The notes beneath the pieces were generated by a model, which saw only the letters and a program-made list of their open reading frames with translations, was not told the DNA's origin and searched no databases. Shown piece by piece: positions 1-10,200 of a DNA stretch of 64,000 nt (position 1 is its first letter; every line of letters starts with the position of its first letter). The stretch comes from Acidobacteria bacterium RIFCSPLOWO2_12_FULL_66_21. Its GTDB lineage: Bacteria; Acidobacteriota; Vicinamibacteria; Vicinamibacterales; 2-12-FULL-66-21. The position numbers were made by a program, and so were the translations under genes. The DNA is taken from assembly GCA_001767455.1 (NCBI GenBank), contig MELC01000081.1:27060-91059 (forward strand), read 5' to 3'.

Positions 1-3000
1 GAGGGGCACTGCGAAGACGTTCCGCTGAATGGAGCAGTGCCAGAAGCCGAACAGCATCGATTCGTGCGCGCCGCTGAGGGCGCAAAAGGCGACTGGCCGG
101 TGCGGCCCGATCCGTTTTCGTCGCACCGCGGCGGATTCGAGCAGCGGACGTACCGCCGCTGCCAGCGCGTGCTGATGTTTCATCGCTTCGACGAGCTCGG
201 CGACCAGCCGTGCCTCGTGCGCGCGACCGAGTTCGACTACGCGGACTTCGACTACGCGCTGCCGTCCACGGTAGACGCGGAGCTCGCGCATCAGGGCAGC
301 ACGCGCTACGCGTCGTTCATTCGATCGATCACGCAGGCCGGCTTCGTCCGCGACGAGGCGCAGGCGCCGGTGGTGCGCAACGGCGTCACCTATCTGACGT
401 ACCTGAAAGCGGCGTTGCCGCCGCTGGAGTTCGAGTACAGCAAGCCGCGCATTCAGGATGCGGTGCAGGAGCTCGATCCAGAGAGCCTCGAGCATCTGCC
501 GGCGGGTCTCGACGGCAGCGCGTATCGGTGGCTGGATCTCGACGGCGAAGGGCTGTCCGGAATCCTGACCGAGCAGGCCGACGCCTGGTTCTATTCGCCC
601 AATCTGGGAGGCGCGCGATTCGGCGCGCCGCAACCGATGGCCGCCAGGCCGTCGCTGGCGGCGCTTCGCGGCGGCCGCCAGCAGTTGCTCGATCTCGCCG
701 GCGACGGGCAGCTCGACCTCGCCCAGTTCGGCGGCCCGATGCCCGGATTCTACGAGCGAACGCTCGACGAGAACTGGGATCCGTTCACGCCGTTCGTCAC
801 GCTGCCCGACATCGACTGGGACGAACCGAATCTGCGGTTCGTGGATCTCGACGGCGACGGCCATCCCGACGTGCTGATTACGGAGGACCACGTCTTCACG
901 TGGCACCCATCGCGCGCGGAGGAGGGATTCGGGCCGGCGCTTCGGGTCGCACAGGCGCTCGACGAAGAAGAGGGCCCGCGCCTGGTGTTCGCCGACGGCG
1001 AGCAGGCCGTGTATCTCGCCGACATGTGCGGCGACGGTCTCACGGATCTCGTGCGGATCCGCAATGGTGAGATCTGCTACTGGGCGAACATTGGGTACGG
1101 GCGTTTTTCACGCAAGGTCGCCATGGACAATGCTCCATGGTTCGATCGTCCCGACCAGTTCGACCAGCGCCGCGTGCGTCTGGCCGACGTCGACGGCTCG
1201 GGCACGAACGACGTCATCTACCTGGCGGCCGGTGGTCCGCGGATCTACTTCAACCAGTCCGGCAACCGGTTCAGCGACGCGCGTCCGCTGAGCGCCTTTC
1301 CGCGGCTCGACAACGTCTCGTCGATCGTGCCCGTGGATCTCTTCGGCAACGGCACGGCGTGTCTCGTCTGGTCGTCGCCGCTGGCAAGCGACGCACGCCG
1401 GCAGATGCGCTACGTCGATCTGATGGGCGGGCAGAAGCCCCATCTACTGGTGAATGCCAGGAACAATCTGGGCGCCGAGACCCGCCTCCACTACGTCTCG
1501 TCCACGTTCTTCTACCTTCAGGACAAACACGACGGACGCCCGTGGATCACGAGGCTGCCATTTCCTGTGCACGTCGTCGATCGCGTGGAGACGATCGACT
1601 GGGTGAGCCGCAATCGGTTCGCGTCCCGCCATGCGTATCACCACGGATACTTTGACGGCGAGGAGCGGGAATTCCGCGGTTTCGCGTTCGTCGAGCAATG
1701 GGACACGGAGCAGTTCGAAACAGTCGGCCCGGCCGGAGACTGGCTGGGAACGAACATTGACCCCGTGTCGCACGTGCCGCCGGTCTATACGAAGACCTGG
1801 TTTCACACGGGCGCGTACGTGGGCCGCGATCACGTGTCCGATGTCTTTGCGGGCCTGGCCGACGAGGGTGGCGGCCGGAAGTTCGACGAGTACTACCGCG
1901 AGCCGGCGTGGAACAACGCGGCTGCCGTTCGAGCGAATCTCCTGCCCGATACGGTCCTGCCCGTCGACCTCACCGCTGACGAAGAGCGCGAGGCCTGTCG
2001 AGCGCTGAAAGGGTCGATGTTGCGGCAGGAGGTGTACGCGCTCGACGGCGCGCAGGCGAACGAGCATCCCTACACGGTCATGGAACACAATTTCACCATC
2101 GAGCGCGTGCAGCGGCGCGGTGCGAATCGGCACGCGGTGTTCTTCGTGCACGCGCGCGAGGCGATTGACTACAACTACGAGCGTAACCCCGCGGACCCGC
2201 GCGTTCACCATGCGCTGACGCTCCAGGTTGACGATTTCGGCAACGTTCTGCGATCGGCGGCCGTCGCGTATCCCCGTCGCAACGTGCCCGGTTCGGAACC
2301 GGAGCAGCGCCAGACGCACATCATCCTGGCTCTGACCCGCGTCGCCAACCGCGACGATCAAGCCGGTTGGCGGCGTGTCGGGCTGCCCGTCGAGTCGCGG
2401 TCGTACGAAGTCGTGAAGCCGCCAACCCCTGCGACACGGTTCGAATGGAGCGGCCTGCGCGACCTCGTCAACGCGCTCGTCCCGCCCGGCCAGGACGCTC
2501 CGCCCGCCGCGAACTGCGTGCCGTACGGCCAGTGGGATTGGCGAACGGCCTGGAATCCCCAAGCGGCACCGGGCGGACTCGTCAACGGGGCGCTCCCGAA
2601 TACGCGGCTCCGTCTGATCGAACACGCGCGCACGCTGTACCGGCGGAACGATCTGACGGCTCTCTATCCGCTGGGCACGATCGACGCGCTCGGACTCGCC
2701 GGCGAGCAGTTCCAGCTCGCGTTCCCCGCCGAGCTGGCACGGCATCTGTTCGTGGACAGCGGAAAGCTGACCCAGGCCCAGCTCGACGGAATCCTCGCGC
2801 AGGAAGGAAAGTACGTTCACAGCGACGGCGACGCCGACTGGTGGATGCCGTCCGGCAGAGCGTATTTCGCGCCGAACGTCGACCGGGCGAATCCGGCAAA
2901 CACCGCGGTGCAGGAGCTTGCCGAAGCGCGCGCGCACTTCTTCCTGCCTCGACTCTTCGTCAATCCGTTCGGCCAATCCGTCACGGTCGACTACGTGCAC

Positions 3001-6000
3001 GATTTGCTGACTGCCACCACGACCGACGCCGTCGGCAATACGGTCTCGGCTCTGCACGACTACCGCGCGCTCCAATCGCGCCTCGTGACCGATCCGAACG
3101 GCAACCGGAAGGAGATCGCGTTCGATGCGCTTGGGATGCCGGTTGGAACAGCGGACAAGGGCAAGATCGACGCCGTCGGCGACACCCTGGCGGCGTTCGC
3201 CCGTCACTTGACGCCGGCCAGCATCGACGCGTTCCTCGACGCCGCCGACCCGCATGTGCCGGCAATCAACCTTCTCGCTGGTGCGACGTCGCGCTTCATC
3301 TGCGACACGCACCGGTTCTGGAGAACGCGGCTCGCGCACCCGAACGATCCGGCCGCATGGCTGCCCGTGTACGCCGCAACGCTGGCTCGCGAAACACACG
3401 TCAGCGATCCCGTGCCCCCGCAGGGGCTGAGGATCCACGTGAACTTCTCCTATTCGGACGGGTTTGGCCGCGAGATCCAGAAGAAACTCCAGGCCGAGCC
3501 CGGTCCGCTCGTCGACGGCGGTCCCATCGTCAGCCCTCGCTGGGTCGGCAGCGGCTGGACGATTTTCAACAACAAGGGAAAACCGGTTCGCCAGTACCTC
3601 CCGTTTTTCAGCCAGCTCCCCGCAAAGCGCCATCAGTTCGAACGAGGCGTTCAGGTCGGCGTCAGTCCGATCCTGTTTTACGACCCGGTCGGGCGAGCGG
3701 TCGCGACGCTCCATCCGAACCAGACGTTCGAGAAGGTGGTGTTCAACCCCTGGGGAAAAACCACGTACGACGTCAACGATACCGTTGCGCCGCGAGGTCT
3801 CCAGACGGGAGATCCGCGCACGGACCCAGACATCAGCGGCTTTGTCGCCGAGTATTTCAAAACGCAGCCGAATGCGTGGCAGACGTGGCACCAGCAGCGG
3901 ATCGTCGGCGGACTCGGTCAGCACGAGCAGATCGCCGCGCAGAAAGCCGAGGCCCACGCGGATACTCCGGCGACGACGCTCTTCGACGCGCTCGGACAGG
4001 CGTTCGTCACGCTCGCGCACAACGGCTTCAAAGCCGACGGGACCCCGATCCTCTTTCGAAGCCGCATGGTGCTCGACATCGAAGGCAATCAGCGCGAAGT
4101 GCGTGACGCGGTCGAGCAGAACGGCGATGCGCGCGGCCGGATTGTCGAGCAATACGAGTACGACATGGCGGGCCGGCGCGTGCGTCAGGCCAGCATGGAA
4201 GCGGGCGAGCGGTGGATCCTCAACGACGTCAGAGGAACGTTCACGCGCGCGTGGAACAGCCGCGGCCACGCGTTCCGTTCGGAGTACGACCGGCTGCGAC
4301 GGCCCCTTCGATCGTTTGTGACGGGTGCGAACCCCGCGGCGCCAAACCAGGAAATGCTGACCGAGCGCGTCGTGTACGGCGAGCAGCACCCGCAGGACGC
4401 GGTCCTCAATCTCCGCGGGTCCGCGTATCTGCGCCTCGACCAGTCCGGCGCCGTGGCGGTTGAAGAGCACGATTTCAAGGGGAACCCGCTGCGGTCCGTG
4501 AGACGAATCGCCCGCGATTACACGAACGCCGTCGACTGGGCCGGGGTCGATGCTGTGCTGCCGGCCGACCCGGCCGCGAAGTTCAACGTTGGCGCGCTGG
4601 AGGCGGCGCTCGGTCCGATCCTCGAGCTGGACGGCTATACCAGCCGCACGACGTACGACGCGCTCAACCGTCTCGTCACGGCGACGACGCCGGCCACGCC
4701 GGCGATGCCATTCACCGTGCTCCGTCCCGGATACAACGAATCCAACCTGCTCGCTAACGTCGACGTCAATCTCCGAGGCGCCGCTGCAAACGGGCAGCCG
4801 GTATGGACGGCTTTCATCGCCGACATACGCTACGACGCCAAGGGACAGCGCACGGGCATCGACTACGGAAACGGGGTGGTTACGGAGTATCGCTACGACC
4901 CGCTGACGTTCCGATTGGCGACGTTGCTCACAAGCCGGAACGCAGCGGCTTTTCCGAACGATTGTCCGCAGGCCGCCCCGGCCGGATGGCCCGGCTGTCA
5001 GGTGCAGAACCTGCGCTACACGTACGACCCGATCGGCAACATCACCGACATCCGCGATGCGGCACAGCAGGCCGTCTACTTCCGGAACAAGCGTGTCGAG
5101 CCGAGCGCCGAGTACATCTACGACCCGATGTACCGTCTAATCGAAGCGACCGGGCGAGAGCATCTCGGACAAATCGGCGGGGCTCCTATCCCGCACTCGC
5201 CCGACGACGCCCCGCGCGTCGGGATCGACTGGGCCGCCAACGACGGCAACGCGCTCGGCCGCTACGTCGAGCGCTACCGGTACGACGCGGTCGGCAACTT
5301 CCTCGAGATGCAGCATCTTGGAAGCGATCCGGTTCATCCCGGATGGACGCGCACCTATGCCTACCTTGACGCGAGTCTCATTGAAAACGGCGCAGGCGGG
5401 TTGCCGCTCAAGACCAGCAATCGCCTGAGCAGCACCACGATCGGCAACGCCAATCCGGATCGGTATGTGTACGACGCCGAGGGCAACACCGAGCGCATGC
5501 CACATCTGGGCGGTGCGTTCCCCGCACGGAACATGGAGTGGGATTATCGCGGTCAATTGCGCCGCGCCGACACTGGTGGCAGCGGCACCGCCTACTACGT
5601 GTGCGATGCCGGCGGACAGCGCGTGCGGAAGGTATGGGAAAGGCCCGGGAATCTCGTCGAAGAGCGCCTCTATCTCGGTGGCTTCGAGATCTTCCGGCGC
5701 CGGCAGGGTGCGGCGCGTCTGGAGCGCGAGACGCTGCACGTGATGGACGGCCGGCAGCGCGTCGCGATCGTGGAGACGCGCACCCTCGATACCGCCGGTA
5801 ACGATCCGGCGCCGACGCAGATGACGCGTTATCAACTCGGCAACCATCTCGGGTCGGCGACTCTGGAACTCGACGATCACGCGGACATCAGTGCCTACGA
5901 GGAGTACACACCGTACGGCTGCACGTCGTACCAAGCGGTGCGAAGTCAGACGGAAACGCCCAGGCGGCATCGCTACGGCGGCAAGGAACGCGACGAGGAG

Positions 6001-7239
6001 ACGGGATTCTATTACCACGGCGCGCGGTACTACGCGCCGTGGGTGGGCCGCTGGACGAGTTGCGATCCCAAGGGGATCGCCGGCGGCATCAACGTCTACG
6101 GCTTCACGCTGGGCAACCCGATCATCCTGACGGACCCGACCGGTCAGCAGGGCGAAAACACGATTGACGATCTGCTGACCTTTCTGCACGCACAGGCGGG
6201 CTTCGAGACCGGCGCGGTCCGGCCGCCCACCTTCAACTGGAGATCCGCAAGTCCGTTCGGCACCGCGGCGCACGCGCGCGCGCCGGAGGTGCTCAAAGAG
6301 ATGAAAGCTCTGAAGATTCCCGGGGCGGAACGCATCTACTCCGAGGTGCGCGTCATCGCGGGACAGATTGACCAGATTGGCGGAACGCCCGGCGGTCCGA
6401 AGGGTTCGCACAACATCGACATCATGGTGGCGAAGGAAGGTCAGACGCTCAGCAAAGGACAGAGCGTCGCTGGCGGCGTCGCCGAGCGCGTCGGCGACCT
6501 GAAATACGGAGGCGGGACCATCAACCCGAAGTACGGCGTGCACGGGTCGCCGCTCCAGACGATCACCGGAAGGACCCAGGCGGGCGCCACGATCGTGAAC
6601 GATGCGTCGACGGCCGCCAAAGTCGAGCAGGGCGCCGCGGGAGCCACGCAACTCGCCAAGATCGAACAAACCGCCGGCGTCGCCGCGCAGGCCGCGAAAG
6701 TCGAACAGGCCGGCAACGCCGTGGCCCAGGCGACAAAGGTCGAGCAGGCGCTCACCGTCGTCGCCGACGCGGCGAAGACCGAGCAGATGGTCAACACCGT
6801 CGCCAAGGGCGCGGAAGCCACGTCGTTCATCGCCAAGGCCGCTCCGGTGCTCAGTGCCATCGCGAAACCGCTTGCCGTCGTCGGCAAAGTGGCGGGCCCG
6901 CTCGGTCTCGTTGCGGCCGGCGCCCAGCTCGCCACGGCGAAGACCACCGACCAGAAGGTCGACGCGGGCATCACCGCCGTCAGTTCCGCGCTGATGATGT
7001 CCAAACATCCAGTGGCGATCGCCGCCGGCGGGGGACTCATGGCCGGGCAGATTATCGACAAGACCTTGAACGTCAGCGACTACTCGTCCGCCGCGGGAGT
7101 TGCCGTCTACGAAAAGCTCAAGGATGCGGGCATGAACGACACGGCGAGCTTCGTGATCGGCGGCGTTGCATCGGTCGTAGCCATCCCGTCCGCGATCGGT
7201 TACGGCGCGGCGGCGAAAGTGGCGAGTTGGTTTAACTGA
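1..7239 (+). CDS. Tc toxin TcB-TcC fusion (SpvB/RHS), 5' end cut by window
   Basis: This is the cocoon-forming B-C component of a Tc (ABC) toxin, which encloses a toxic C-terminal domain and delivers it through a TcA channel. The frame is open from base 1, so the true start and the SpvB domain lie upstream; the GTG at 37 is only the first start-like codon in the window. Numbered from that GTG, FG-GAP-like DLDGDG segments lie at about 166-450, followed by the TcB middle region. YD/RHS repeats run to about 1985 and the RHS core (RYGGKERDEETG) starts at 1979. The two DPxG motifs of the self-cleaving core are present (D2010 and D2033). The effector is about 2037-2400. TcB and TcC are often separate genes; here they form one chain. 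The TcA1 gene follows after 13 bases. Family assignment is firm; the effector's function is inference. Confidence 0.93.
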   Translation, partial: EGHCEDVPLNGAVPEAEQHRFVRAAEGAKGDWPVRPDPFSSHRGGFEQRTYRRCQRVLMFHRFDELGDQPCLVRATEFDYADFDYALPSTVDAELAHQGSTRYASFIRSITQAGFVRDEAQAPVVRNGVTYLTYLKAALPPLEFEYSKPRIQDAVQELDPESLEHLPAGLDGSAYRWLDLDGEGLSGILTEQADAWFYSPNLGGARFGAPQPMAARPSLAALRGGRQQLLDLAGDGQLDLAQFGGPMPGFYERTLDENWDPFTPFVTLPDIDWDEPNLRFVDLDGDGHPDVLITEDHVFTWHPSRAEEGFGPALRVAQALDEEEGPRLVFADGEQAVYLADMCGDGLTDLVRIRNGEICYWANIGYGRFSRKVAMDNAPWFDRPDQFDQRRVRLADVDGSGTNDVIYLAAGGPRIYFNQSGNRFSDARPLSAFPRLDNVSSIVPVDLFGNGTACLVWSSPLASDARRQMRYVDLMGGQKPHLLVNARNNLGAETRLHYVSSTFFYLQDKHDGRPWITRLPFPVHVVDRVETIDWVSRNRFASRHAYHHGYFDGEEREFRGFAFVEQWDTEQFETVGPAGDWLGTNIDPVSHVPPVYTKTWFHTGAYVGRDHVSDVFAGLADEGGGRKFDEYYREPAWNNAAAVRANLLPDTVLPVDLTADEEREACRALKGSMLRQEVYALDGAQANEHPYTVMEHNFTIERVQRRGANRHAVFFVHAREAIDYNYERNPADPRVHHALTLQVDDFGNVLRSAAVAYPRRNVPGSEPEQRQTHIILALTRVANRDDQAGWRRVGLPVESRSYEVVKPPTPATRFEWSGLRDLVNALVPPGQDAPPAANCVPYGQWDWRTAWNPQAAPGGLVNGALPNTRLRLIEHARTLYRRNDLTALYPLGTIDALGLAGEQFQLAFPAELARHLFVDSGKLTQAQLDGILAQEGKYVHSDGDADWWMPSGRAYFAPNVDRANPANTAVQELAEARAHFFLPRLFVNPFGQSVTVDYVHDLLTATTTDAVGNTVSALHDYRALQSRLVTDPNGNRKEIAFDALGMPVGTADKGKIDAVGDTLAAFARHLTPASIDAFLDAADPHVPAINLLAGATSRFICDTHRFWRTRLAHPNDPAAWLPVYAATLARETHVSDPVPPQGLRIHVNFSYSDGFGREIQKKLQAEPGPLVDGGPIVSPRWVGSGWTIFNNKGKPVRQYLPFFSQLPAKRHQFERGVQVGVSPILFYDPVGRAVATLHPNQTFEKVVFNPWGKTTYDVNDTVAPRGLQTGDPRTDPDISGFVAEYFKTQPNAWQTWHQQRIVGGLGQHEQIAAQKAEAHADTPATTLFDALGQAFVTLAHNGFKADGTPILFRSRMVLDIEGNQREVRDAVEQNGDARGRIVEQYEYDMAGRRVRQASMEAGERWILNDVRGTFTRAWNSRGHAFRSEYDRLRRPLRSFVTGANPAAPNQEMLTERVVYGEQHPQDAVLNLRGSAYLRLDQSGAVAVEEHDFKGNPLRSVRRIARDYTNAVDWAGVDAVLPADPAAKFNVGALEAALGPILELDGYTSRTTYDALNRLVTATTPATPAMPFTVLRPGYNESNLLANVDVNLRGAAANGQPVWTAFIADIRYDAKGQRTGIDYGNGVVTEYRYDPLTFRLATLLTSRNAAAFPNDCPQAAPAGWPGCQVQNLRYTYDPIGNITDIRDAAQQAVYFRNKRVEPSAEYIYDPMYRLIEATGREHLGQIGGAPIPHSPDDAPRVGIDWAANDGNALGRYVERYRYDAVGNFLEMQHLGSDPVHPGWTRTYAYLDASLIENGAGGLPLKTSNRLSSTTIGNANPDRYVYDAEGNTERMPHLGGAFPARNMEWDYRGQLRRADTGGSGTAYYVCDAGGQRVRKVWERPGNLVEERLYLGGFEIFRRRQGAARLERETLHVMDGRQRVAIVETRTLDTAGNDPAPTQMTRYQLGNHLGSATLELDDHADISAYEEYTPYGCTSYQAVRSQTETPRRHRYGGKERDEETGFYYHGARYYAPWVGRWTSCDPKGIAGGINVYGFTLGNPIILTDPTGQQGENTIDDLLTFLHAQAGFETGAVRPPTFNWRSASPFGTAAHARAPEVLKEMKALKIPGAERIYSEVRVIAGQIDQIGGTPGGPKGSHNIDIMVAKEGQTLSKGQSVAGGVAERVGDLKYGGGTINPKYGVHGSPLQTITGRTQAGATIVNDASTAAKVEQGAAGATQLAKIEQTAGVAAQAAKVEQAGNAVAQATKVEQALTVVADAAKTEQMVNTVAKGAEATSFIAKAAPVLSAIAKPLAVVGKVAGPLGLVAAGAQLATAKTTDQKVDAGITAVSSALMMSKHPVAIAAGGGLMAGQIIDKTLNVSDYSSAAGVAVYEKLKDAGMNDTASFVIGGVASVVAIPSAIGYGAAAKVASWFN
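6601..6786 (+). repeat. five 13-residue repeats in the Tc effector
   Basis: This stretch encodes five copies of a 13-residue unit ending in K-[VIT]-E-Q. The lysines fall at residues 2195, 2208, 2221, 2234 and 2247 (numbered from the GTG at 37), an exact 13-residue period corresponding to 39 bases. The units are alanine-rich and probably helical. They separate the nuclease-like part of the effector from a hydrophobic C-terminal tail. Confidence 0.9.
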
Positions 7240-7252
7240 ATGTGAGCGCTAC

Positions 7253-10200
7253 ATGAGCACAGTTGTTTTTCCGTTGAAACTCCGGATGACAAGCCCCGCG
7301 GTCGGTGACCTCCAGGATGCGCTGCAGCTCCTCATCGACCGCGGACTCCTGCTCAAAGGCGACGACGTCGCGAAGCGGGAAGTCGCTGCCGCGTTGAAGC
7401 AGGAACGCGTCGAGCTGACCTTCGGCGCCGTCACGCGGCGCGCGGTCGCCGCGTTCCAGGACGAGCGCCACCTGGAAGGGAAGGGCGAAGTCGACGAAAA
7501 GACCGCCGACGCCATCAACGCGCTGCTGCGCGATCTGGGCGTGCCGGCCAACCCGCCGGCGGCGGACCAGCGGCGCATCGTCGGCGTGGTCGTCCTCGAG
7601 CACGGCGGCACGGCAGCGAAGCTGCCGCTGCGCCTCCATCGCCGCGCATTCGGCGCGGCCGGCGTGAAGATCGCCGATGCCGAAACCGGAGACGACGGCG
7701 TGTATCTGCTCGCGTACCCCGCGGCGGGCGCGGAAGCGGGTCTCGAGATTCGCGCGGTGGGTCCGGACCGCAAGCAAGTCGCACTCACCGGCGCGCTGTT
7801 CGACCTCGGCGAGCGCGCGGAGATCAATCTGGTGGCGCCGGCGGCGCTTCAGCCGTTGCAGCCGGAATACGACCGGCTGGCCGCCGATCTCGCGGCGCAG
7901 GTCGGCGGCGACCTGAAAGCGCTGGGAAAAGCACAGGAAACCGAGGATCAACAGGATTTGTCGCTGCTCAATCGCGTGACCGGATGGGATGCGCGCTTGA
8001 TCGCGCTCGCGGCCCAGGCGTCGGCGCTGAGCACGGACGGAGTCGGCCTGCCGACCGCGACATTGTACGCGTTGATGCGGACCGGCCTGCCCCGCGAAAA
8101 GCGCCAACTGGCGCTGGTGAGCGCGGACGTCGTCGGGCAGGCGCTGACGAAGGCGGTGGCCGCCGGCATCGTGCAGATGACCGACGCCGAAATCGCCGAC
8201 GCTCGAAAGAAGTTTGACGGGTTCGCGCTCGAGGCGCGGCTCGCGATGACCGCGCCGGGATCGCAGGTCACCTACGGCGCGCTGTTGAAGGCGTCCGGCC
8301 TGGCGGACGACGCCCAGAAGAAATTCGCTGCGGTGTTCGTGAATCACCGCGGCACCTCGGAGGAGCTGTGGAAGAAGGCGGCGGGCGCGGGTGTCGCCGA
8401 CAAAGACATCAACGCGCTGCAGCAGCAGGGCAAACTGGCGTTTCTCACGCTGAACAGCGATGCCGTGACGGGACGCCTGCAGGCGCTCGGGATCAAGGAT
8501 CCTGCGCAACTGGTTGACCACGACCTGCACAAACCCGAGGCGTGGGCGAAGGAAATCCAGGCGCTCGCGGGAAACGACGACAAGAAACTCGACGCGCTGA
8601 TTCCGCCCGCCTACGTGGGCACGAAGGTAAAAGACCGTTTGGAGGCGTACACGGCCGATCTCGCGCGGAAGGTGCGCATCGCCTATCCGACGCAGGTCGT
8701 CGCGCGCACGATCGAGCAGGACGCAGCCGATTCACTCAAGCTTGGGGGTGCCCGCGCGTCCACGGCGCTCCTGCTGAGGAACTCCGCGTCCAATGGATTC
8801 CGGCTGGGCGCCACGCCCGTCCAAAAGTTCATCGCCGCGACTCCGGCGGCCATGCAGGGCATTCCGGTCGCTCAGCGCCAGGCGGCGATGCGCGGCGCCA
8901 GCACGCTGCAGCGTGTCTATCAAATCACGCCGAGCAACGAGGCGATGACGACGCTGATGTCGCTCGGCCTGACCTCGGCCTACGACGTCGTCGCGATGTC
9001 GGAGGATCTGTTCGTGGACCGCTACGCCAAGCACTTCACGACCGTCCACGAGGCGAGGCTCGTGCACCGCAAGTCGCGGCAGGTGAGCTCGGTCACTTAC
9101 AACCTGTTCACGATCGCGAAGAAGCTGGACAACGAGGCGCCGGTCTACTCGCTGTCGCCGGCGCCGGATGTGAAGGTGGCCGCGAAGAACGAGCTGATCA
9201 AGCAGTTCCCGACGATGGAGTCGCTGTTCGGGTCGATGGACTTCTGCGCGTGCGATCACTGCCGATCGGTCCTCAGCCCCGCCGCGTACCTCGTGGACCT
9301 GCTGCAGTTCATCGATCCGGAACCGCTCGTCTGGGGCAATTTCCTGGAGGACTGGAAGCTGAAACACGGCGGCGTGGCCTACGGGCCGGCGCACAAGAAG
9401 CCGTACGACGCGTTGACCGATCGGCGGCCGGATCTGCCGTACATCGCGCTGACGTGCGAGAACACGAATACCGCGATGCCCCACATCGACATCGTGAACG
9501 AGATCCTCGAGTACTACGTGTCCAACGGCGCGCTGGATAAAGACGCCGCGAACGACACGGGACGCGCGACGACGCCAGAGCTGCTGGCGGAGCCGCAGAA
9601 CATCATCGCCGAGGCGTACGACACCGTGCGCCAGGCGCGTTATCCGCTGACGCTGCCGTTCGACCTCTGGCTCGAGACCGCGCGGAAGTTCTGCGAGTAC
9701 TTCGAAACGCCGTTCGCGCAGGTGCTCGAGTCGCTGCGTGCCGGCGACGAGCTCGTCGTGCCCGCCCAGGTGTACGATCGCGCGGCGATCTTCTACGAAT
9801 CGCTGGGGCTGACGCCGTCCGAGCTGACGATCTTCACCGATCCGAATCCGCTGAACGCGTGGTTCCAGCTGTACGGGTACGCGAACGCGGCGCTGGCGAC
9901 CACCGTCGCCGTGGACGCGGCGACCGGCCAGCGCACCGATCTGAACGCCGCCAAGGCGCTCTCGCGCCGGCTGGGAGTGACCTACAACGAGCTCACGGAC
10001 ATCATTCGGACCGGCTTCGTCAACCCGAAGCTCGCGAGCCTCGTCGTGCTCTACAAGCTGGACGTCACGGTGCAGGACGTCTTTTTCTACAAAGGTGCGA
10101 AGGCGTTTTTCGACGCGAACAAGGATCTGCTCGGGGCCGTTCGCGCCGCGCTCGGTGCGGCGGACCAGGCGCGGTTCGACGCGCTGACGCCGGCCGACTG

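Noticed and set aside
1444..4470. Very long minus-strand open frames inside the Tc genes (also at 8732-11617, 11951-14479 and 14536-17304)
   Set aside because: They are high-GC shadows of plus-strand Tc genes: composition is Arg/Val/His-rich and no domain, start context or family is visible.
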